In this document: piece by piece, positions 62,401 to 64,000 of the stretch
How positions within the stretch are numbered: the first letter of the stretch is position 1
Layout: every line of letters starts with the position of its first letter
Source: Sinomonas notoginsengisoli
Lineage (GTDB): Bacteria > Actinomycetota > Actinomycetes > Actinomycetales > Micrococcaceae
Length of the DNA: 64,000 nucleotides
Assembly: GCF_021554725.1 (NCBI RefSeq)
Contig: NZ_JAIZDP010000002.1
Span: 1-64,000 of the forward strand
Direction: 5' to 3'
Position numbers and translations under genes: made by a program
The notes under the pieces: model-generated
What the model was told of the DNA's origin: nothing
Database searches by the model: none
Seen by the model: the letters and a program-made list of their open reading frames with translations, nothing else

Positions 62401-64000
62401 GTGTCCGCGCTCGCCGAGTTCACCGAGATGAGCCCGCCGCTGTCGTTCGAGGAGACCGTCTTGCCCGAGACGATGCCGTGCGTCGTCACCGTGACGGATC
62501 CGCCGTCGAGCGTCGCACCGTTGCCCACGGTCGCGCTCAGGGTGGATGTGGCCTGGACGAGGGATGCCGCCGTCGAGACCGAGATCGCGCCGCCTCCGCC
62601 ACCAGTCGCGGACGCCGAGACGATGAGGTCTCCGCTCGTCGCGCCGAACGGGATGTTGTCTCCGATGCCGTGGAGCCGCTGCGTGCCCGCGCCGCTCGCG
62701 GGGGCGATGTCCTCGACGAGCGTGTAGACGAGGCTCCCGAGGCCCGAGACGCCCGAGGGGACGGTCGGCGCCGAGAGGTCGATGCCGTCGCGGGCGAACG
62801 TGTGGAGCCCGCCCGTCTGGCCAGAGGCGATCGTGTAGGTCTTGGCAGCGCCGCCGGGCGTGTCCGAGAGGGAGAATGACGACGAGCACGCGCCGCCGCA
62901 GCCGACGACATAGTAGCCGTGTCCGTCCGTGAGGCCCTGGATCGGTGCGTTGGCGGCGTACCAGAGCTGCTGGACGACGGCCTTGCCCGCGGGCGACGTG
63001 TCCGGCGCGAGCGTGAGCGCAGCCTGCGGCTGGTTCGTCGACGTGCCGCAATCCGCCTTCAGGCCCGTCGCGTGGCACAGCGAATCGGCGAACTTGTACT
63101 CCTGGCCGTTGACCCGGATGAGGTAGTAGTATCCAGCCGCGATGCCGATGTTGCTGCCCGACTTCGGCGAGTAGTAGACGCGCGTGCCGGTCGAGAAGCC
63201 CATGTCCAGGAAGTTGCCGGGGTTGGACGGGTCCTCCACCGCGAAGAAGACGTCGTTGGCGTCGTTGCCCGTCGCCGTGACCCACTTCTTCTGGCCGCCG
63301 TCCCAGAGGACGTTCACCTGGCCCGAGCTGAACGTCGCGACCGGGCCCGGCTGGTAGTACGTCACGAAGTCGCCGTCGTGGAAGCTGTTCGAGGCCGTGA
63401 TGACGCCGGTCCCGCCGTTGATGCTGCCCGCGTTGACCGAAACGCTCGCCGCGGTGAGGCCGATGGGCTGGAGCTTGACGCGGAAGGCGTCGAGGAAGTG
63501 GACGCGGTAGCGAGTGTTGTTCGTGAGCCCGCCGACGTCCGAGGTCACGCCGCCCGCTCCGAGCGGGACCGCCGAGTACCAGACGACGTCGCCCTCATGC
63601 AGGTGGTGCTGGCGGAGCCCGAAGTCGATGACGTCGTTCGCCGCGTCAACGTTCGTGCCCGTGAAGACCGCGCCGAGCTCGAGGCTCGTCGGGCTCGTCA
63701 CGATGACTGAGTACTGTGCGCCAGCGGTGAGGCCCGCGACAACCGGGTGGCCCTGCGCGTCGTACGTCACGACGTCGCCCGTGTTGGCGCTGTGGTTCGC
63801 GGTGAACGTGATCGTGTTGGCAGCGTCCGAGACTCCGCCCACGCCGTCGAACGTGCCGTCCGAGGCCGGCGGGAGCGGCGGGTTAGCCGACGCGTCGACG
63901 CTGATCGAGCCCGCGGCCTTGATGCTCGCGCCGCCCGTCACGGACGCCGTCGATGTCGGGGACATTGTCGCCGTCGCGCTGAACGAGCCGATGTTGATGG
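47403..64000 (-). CDS. Giant multi-domain RTX/Calx-beta surface or secreted protein (5' end outside window)
   Basis: One continuous minus-strand frame enters from the right edge and ends at 47403, so at least 5,531 residues are encoded and the N-terminus is not seen. Reading from the edge: (i) four small modules with G-D-x-V-x-Y and G-L-T-x-G/N-x-x-Y (about 62900-63800); (ii) long Ser/Thr/Val-rich beta segments resembling filamentous-adhesin proteins (to about 58300); (iii) beta and Calx-beta-like stretches (55900-57000); (iv) small G-F-x-x-G-Q modules (53170-55640); (v) seven RTX clusters (49860-52850); (vi) two LamG-like domains (48340-49450); (vii) a Calx-beta-like domain (47960-48310); (viii) a Thr/Asn/Gly stalk and a Cys-containing terminal domain. 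Paired Cys residues suggest an exported protein. No LPXTG, surface-layer or membrane anchor is seen. It is a calcium-binding giant adhesin-type protein; export route and partners are unknown. Confidence 0.88.
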   Translation of the reverse strand, partial: INIGSFSATATMSPTSTASVTGGASIKAAGSISVDASANPPLPPASDGTFDGVGGVSDAANTITFTANHSANTGDVVTYDAQGHPVVAGLTAGAQYSVIVTSPTSLELGAVFTGTNVDAANDVIDFGLRQHHLHEGDVVWYSAVPLGAGGVTSDVGGLTNNTRYRVHFLDAFRVKLQPIGLTAASVSVNAGSINGGTGVITASNSFHDGDFVTYYQPGPVATFSSGQVNVLWDGGQKKWVTATGNDANDVFFAVEDPSNPGNFLDMGFSTGTRVYYSPKSGSNIGIAAGYYYLIRVNGQEYKFADSLCHATGLKADCGTSTNQPQAALTLAPDTSPAGKAVVQQLWYAANAPIQGLTDGHGYYVVGCGGACSSSFSLSDTPGGAAKTYTIASGQTGGLHTFARDGIDLSAPTVPSGVSGLGSLVYTLVEDIAPASGAGTQRLHGIGDNIPFGATSGDLIVSASATGGGGGAISVSTAASLVQATSTLSATVGNGATLDGGSVTVTTHGIVSGKTVSSNDSGGLISVNSASADTHLYLGNTILVDTNAALSAAQGVTVSANSELHPTMIASSSSGGLFAGGGSGETILADYSTTVTVKGSVTAGTAATIESHTAVFAYGKGTADVGGLGVDGTTNLAIRVGRGDASWVPGSTAVATTQTTVGGSVTGRSVAVGSYVDALQLIGTSSSRATAFGANSEATTSVDVSGLTQTVLLSGATLTGNVSTALNAEYRGINIDSYASSTCHCFGGRTSPTASSDVSTTAQVAGMSGSTITTSDLTVTVNQLVDHYLRHTHRTGGFLDFGGSDSSGGSQNFQRWIFWESTVIMLGEPNPWVEVDSAGNVTKLVNATVRDLNGHVFTDDPFNNVHTVGQLTGTQFSVDDIIYDHGANARFLANVPTNISGGSIPVGVIWGGRGQFQFQQTWNYVKLMNASSLNMIVNKINVVNTVNSPVIDIRVQSIQLGTGHATSGLSPTTVGGSFDFDIHYTFPPTLVQIKNTCPFTCTGQNPFIRLDNFIENPIGTTEVTNASGDILAGPLGAVGTKVIRTNVLTLSAPHGNVGHQAAQHPVSGTQDAERNPIAVELVRYQSVDGAYHDFTITADAGADLVLDLTANRRTDEVLGSALTVTVQRLTAGDDIDVVINDSKNGNDLATNVLVTVNAYTPSTSYYHYVFPTGYNPALGGDTGPIGSTSTNPGSGQYQTHYEPDTADPNLARILRAFGTTTTVLDSAYVFTEARSGDDLDICHVSTSSAYAAQEPKYCATTAINDATHVVGAATPTTTVTFTINTDVAWTGGSPTPTPVDDPSMSGGYLAGDAAQIFLTTNGKITATELAGDMLVGHIDSTQNDVVLSSPQRILDANSQTSIDVTGVNITMTAGTGGVLGGIGLPTDFLEVNVDVLRTNTGVLTAIDTASTNTLGVFLTEIGDSNPATTDDLRIHLVRTRGGVSLATVKGSVIDANGPSGQTAAEVIGNTIDIKAVGGSIGAADGTNDLDISSGRFATPWSASSAMPAATAAFEADQGIFVTEIPDSYDPFDLGTPAPMNVVLARTFAGNIRLTVAETTAQGEDLNLLPCAASTAGGRQACSLLFVENAPRTTANGQIQRGLIQADAGWVLLRVGDNVTTDGYNAAGGGSVATDGNPALVASIRAAQWIDIFGDFSNSGPGSAIGVPDTGWGTTMHLHGELWSGTAQTTNGTAVFGGTQTNACVSLLDKDGHACNLTRIFGNTDSDIISLDQTYLRNITRVYGSNTPTPFGSYAAAGDGEDFMFVNQLQTMDVADGMTLTLDGQSGTDTYVINTTGSQPCFAGDPTGSTCHNYVINVLDTGAPADGSDVLTVNGYDSPRSGYDAQGNPYPTDDIFLLRRSRFIASTPTSNIANELADNPGFVALLHGQLGARTPVFTGNLSLCFTSACGAGTATGRTLMGAPAGTFATSLAGLRVHLGGPTAGVWAGDYTVASVDPSGTWITFAETLPIGVSLTTEQVPTSNVALPNVTVSLLANDVTTSDPTGSAAIRTQAYERINYDTGINGRLIVNGLGGNDVFASDDVTVTTTLDGGAGNDSFQIGQIYGRQRDANAFTSNLGVSLDGMTRDTSGGDLNAQDVFGTVATTRGWVSRGASAPLVAVGDAGDDTFTVYSNQAPLRLEGNDGNDLFVVRAFALAEVRTGHGLPASMGGKSCTDPSVSLTDAERATCDIVWINANDQIAMPRLTSGFSTAAESDIRTGAGQNQVMYNLNAPVSIDGGTGFNKVVILGTEYADHIVVTARAIYGAGLSVKYVNVQVLEIDALEGDDTIDVLSTAPGMVTRVIGGLGSDTINVAGDVAGDVFALNIDGTSSTVNHGVVSTDPNYNGIVADGVPVTVARPGQGQVVITESGGFTAVYEGGCYLLNPTSSLCGTAPPLPSLDSYTVHLAAHPVCAGLTDTQCKVYVTVSAAYPPSTEHARLTVGNLPDGAPSGTDGDTILVAANLSGSALADFYRQIMLGGASKSVSNRSLVLVFDGTNWNTDQTVYLYAVDDTRPEGTRIVTVNHTVISADPKFDGAVVRNVEATIFDNDQADIQAGQTDPTTGHLDNDTTVLAGTVSPVVTEVADQVTVQLAMAPAVGKTVVVRIVPGDQMVCLASADARFAVAQGAAFTDPTACGATPYVYTATFDSTNWYLPVVVSVHARNILAPMDPHNTAVIMTIDPSTTDSAYLAARSRISSRVDVQVISAKTPGVFVQQSDGSTLVQACGNAVCTVPGAGDSYTLRLNSAPTAPVTIFSLTDGQVDVTGFGGANYAAYGGQHGAQAFKGFINVSGATVTRGNGSDLGSFLDEGFRIGQKIRISGTGTADDGDYQIVGLTTNSLTLDRALPIDRSSWASPFANVVISQLQDAGVFSGTTGHTLSYNATTGALTREDGTSWLDSGFTEGMVVKIGADPAFYKIQGFGSANGGTLNVLYFTAAAKPATVDPLATVTQWAAFVIFTPTNWWIPQAVNLVADVNWVVPAGRSSLMTFPKQAHRLDQIRGPLSVEGGTTASDRSLKAAILLPGEGNTAPFRVAAQPPEWQQIDTLNVYADGSRQNLTGTLTSTAVTGLNMGPGLDFSNLADPITHKLPWGEPLTFAGGISYGSLTVDPNTGQYSTDGAVSTIEILNIMLGAGNDAFTVQSTLVQGGDVNPITGLRGELAHHGGITAVHGGGNSPLIVKGTFAVATTPGGPGLVRQDGLPWADLGFHAGQLVEGPDGQLYTVLGFASSGNPAALPGDVMLLTPATTTGSALTGGPYTGAVSVVDDLSAGNGVTRTPLPATIPAGWGPSQSMLSVIAGNGILLSNGQAWQALGFRAGQQVYIPGVGVRTIVQFANSAVLNADGNPSDGAVMIVDGAPIATGALAGLVSTVSRLWTATGGTVTGSITATSDGGVVAFAGLPAGALAASGLTAGMLVRIDGVDGYRIVTAIDPIAGTITVTGGALAAKPTWTGTVSAVRMGGDSITVTGGGGPASPLVLYGGTSQDGVWYGGDPTHLTLHNFGPKPMPHIEGANVTLSLSGDGHTGTVTLNAAGSGTGSGSFLRDGFAVGQELALSLASPFSQTASILRSTDRITLATGTWDTRFTAGMQVTISGVPGVWTVTGFDSTRATMLLNGPVIAPMPWQTLTVTAVSQYVGIVKAVTATQISLNLALSLADFPTGPAFPVTSPTAPIAGAYSVVVLNRVGNSAPFFVFPLANPFQFSGNDVIDAHALTGTDASGNLLSIGVTMYGGAGDDVLIGSQTGDQIAGGSGGDTIFGERGQNMVYGDSGFNVDLVTRVLTVATAGNGPAGYPAAQYPDRDLLKAGRDLIYGAGAGTLPGANGTTIGQDDNIVFGDLGVITQDVSGARDTTKPVPGKLQKIQTTLLTGGLGSVGTQVDGGIGVTSVDSKALQNGDDDWVYGGSGRDMLIGGPGNDAVDGGGQNDMVFGDNASIQRSYGDWTNGRFQSLCGTLLYSRSDRTNPCGGAVDAYNSGALLTNGIAQNYRTNNDVPWWAEYKVSNLWQDFAADDGLKWLGSWGNDYLAGGGANDVILGQMGDDTIQGDGSIDWIAPGSPTSTLQRVGAFRTPTGCTGAPGALVCDPVGPLTVYPSVERATDGSDYIEGNAGNDVIFGGLGQDDLVGGNSDFYSLTNAYQRPDGGSYSVVGDAYGNPTYVPLSSVVGDLGKNLIFGGAGTQIDLNNEVGETGGLNATANRQLADGTLNLDIHSRDADTVVGANGDIIRIVGINGMDTSGCTAATKPGAAGDCHLLLSGPDTVRYMTYNWDTYDTSRCTVDTTGRPVSCKYNADGQQVVRGVSLLDYTPGGPDFRPDLFFSAASLAAATCNTSPTQPVCSPVLANGAHSDLFAQYLAACAPTLDANGNPVYKAACRIYDIGGVNETHGESGDDTIYSGPGSDIAFGDAQNDQIIGGWGNDWISGGSGDDTVLGDDGRIFTSRNSATGVTWNGSAWVANGCAPNSAGCYSEPLYGVLTLLPTDPNTRISNGNVLDEYIYTPGQVQQAIINRSGALATAVDETPFDLTPRSAGSTNPNYDPNNSDDVIFGGLGNDQLHGGAGDDAMSGSEALATSYVQAFDVNGNPVGVTRTDFNHPWNPGDILHFGADTNAWHSNHHVASRLGEFLLYDEYDPRRIILFNPDGSVWKGGPPPKDMQFFLNNDATLGDPVTACIAVDNQGNCTATNKAMPSDGNDVLFGDLGNDWLVGGTGNDTLYGGFGNDLLQADDDLTKGTSYGLNDVPDGPNSSFEDRAFGGGGLDILIGNTGGDRLIDWVGEFNSYIVPFAPFGIATVSRQNEPQLPEFLYALSRSQGADPTRATDTGDDPARNGEPDGELGLVRQSDHGLWQQQTGGPTDPQAGNIPGGKRDVLRSADFNGGTTQGFAVDSGSFQVANGQLQVAATSLGNDAAAVWYADAYLPVYYEIRASISVLKPTAGWKANSFVIFDYWSPTDFKFAGIDDSINKMVIGHRDATGWWYDAQGAVTGSLSPGTFYDLLVAVNGTFVTVTINGTKAFSYSFAPRVLSDGTQVALNKGFIGFGSNDSQGVIDNIALQVLPPQVTLDRTSYFDNGAADWFSSDQTGIWNVAYGRYGSAATAGSAPAVSLTSYTPQGQLIDPTSYVEVVAVLNTNGTGGIVFDEYAPNDFKFAALDVAGQRVIVGHADPRRGWQIQQSYSVALAAGKDYTLDLVLKGTVVTVTLNGSVLGSYVFNAAVTDGRVGALAAAGAASFDSFRFMTDDEVFAGAPPPPPTISIADVTITSPTSGSTTATLTITLSAAPTSPLTLTWSTRDGPVATVAAGDYQAASGTVTIPAGATSATIRVTVYGSAVYEPIEFFWIQLAAVPGYSLARGFAAVTLVSPVTPPAGAATTTATPVASASAASYAPALNPPANTTTSNTTGTNTGPNAGTTTSTNTGTNTGTNTGTNTGTTSGASTASSTGAVSPAASTTSGASITAVPATGGSTVTSTGGVYFQVVGANTRDFYQILLVCTLNGVVVYGTTLTVVIGANGTGRTPTVYPPAGGSCTAYLQIPKQIDRPRTLSQITFAVT
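47770..47877 (-). repeat. Nine 12-bp units encoding the Asn-Thr-Gly-Thr stalk
   Basis: CCGGTGTTCGTC/G is repeated exactly four times (47770-47817) and then five times in degenerate form. On the minus strand the units read N-T-G-T, giving a stalk between the last Calx-beta-like domain and the terminal domain of the giant protein. Exact units at this spacing can expand or shrink by slippage, so stalk length may differ among strains. Confidence 0.85.
49860..52850 (-). repeat. Seven RTX nonapeptide clusters in the giant protein
   Basis: Clusters of the G-G-x-G-x-D-x-(L/I)-x type occur near 49870-49970, 50340-50420, 50740-50880, 51655-51730, 51895-51990, 52225-52345 and 52730-52845. Examples are GDLGNDWLVGGTGNDTLYGG and GGLGNDQLHGGAGDDAM. 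Each turn binds Ca2+ and folds into a parallel beta-roll. Long non-RTX spacers separate the clusters, unlike the single block of a typical T1SS toxin. Confidence 0.85.
53170..55640 (-). repeat. Repeated 45-100-residue G-F-x-x-G-Q modules in the giant protein
   Basis: At least seven copies share the order dG-x-x-W/F-x-x-x-G-F-x-x-G-Q/M-x-V/I-x-I-x-G, followed by y-x-I/V-x-G-F/L. Examples are SFLDEGFRIGQKIRISG, SWLDSGFTEGMVVKIG, AWQALGFRAGQQVYIPG, SFLRDGFAVGQELALS and TWDTRFTAGMQVTISGVPG. Positions are about 55590, 55290, 54390, 54080, 53780, 53385 and 53250. They look like small beta domains, known in phage tail proteins and giant adhesins, in a tandem but diverged array. Confidence 0.7.

Noticed and set aside
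58194-62879. A 1,561-codon open frame on the plus strand inside the giant gene
   Set aside because: It is antisense to the giant protein. At this GC content antisense frames stay open by codon bias, and its translation is a charged mix of Arg, Asp, Val and Glu with no domain. The minus-strand frame has coherent domains throughout.

Overview
The window is about 70% GC and carries gene families typical of high-GC Gram-positive bacteria: an LCP cell-wall ligase, an EF-G-like second elongation factor, MHS-type transporters, a complete fruR-fruK-fruA-ptsI-ptsH locus and AGGAGG-type ribosome binding sites. The best guess is a chromosomal segment from the Micrococcaceae (Arthrobacter/Sinomonas-like). 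This is inferred from gene content and codon use; no search was run.

Bases 1-3500 look worn down. They hold an alpha/beta hydrolase tail cut by the window edge, a MazF/PemK C-terminal fragment, an intact AbrB-family membrane protein, a probable HTH-antitoxin tail, an NTF2-like protein and the C-terminal part of a conserved protein that has lost its start. This ends at a large inverted repeat with several GTGCCC boxes, directly beside the 3' end of tRNA-Phe in a Glu-Asp-Phe tRNA cluster. It reads as the eroded edge of an integrated element.

Bases 3900-13500 are mainly housekeeping: a small metallopeptidase, a CDF metal exporter, a two-domain universal stress protein, a short flavoprotein-like gene, CopC, an AzgA-type purine permease preceded by a 12-C tract, EF-G2, and hutG with a small conserved gene. 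Bases 13700-17000 hold the hutU-hutH operon. With hutG on the other strand, it covers three of the four steps of histidine breakdown; hutI is not here.

Bases 17200-29800 hold GNAT enzymes, an LCP protein, an IclR regulator, an MHS transporter overlapping a 3-hydroxybutyrate-dehydrogenase-like SDR with a divergent LysR regulator, an alcohol dehydrogenase overlapping a spermidine-synthase-like gene, an O-methyltransferase, a thiamine-binding-type protein, a TetR regulator, and a gdpD-azlC-azlD run with overlapping reading frames.

Bases 29870-33640 hold a persulfide dioxygenase-rhodanese fusion behind two CsoR/CstR-type palindromes, then DUF445 and EcsC-like genes. Bases 34100-40200 are the fructose PTS locus, with the general PTS proteins EI and HPr in the same run. 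It is followed by a frameshifted arsC-type gene, a second MHS transporter, a pentapeptide-repeat protein, and a ribbon-helix-helix/DUF4097/ABC-exporter operon with its own palindromic operator.

From 47403 to the right edge (over 16.5 kb) a single minus-strand reading frame encodes more than 5,530 residues of a giant secreted or surface beta-rich protein. Its 5' end is outside the window. It combines small beta modules, Calx-beta-like segments, seven RTX clusters, two LamG-like domains, a 12-bp-repeat Thr/Asn/Gly stalk and a Cys-containing terminal domain without an LPXTG signal. This is the most unusual object in the window.
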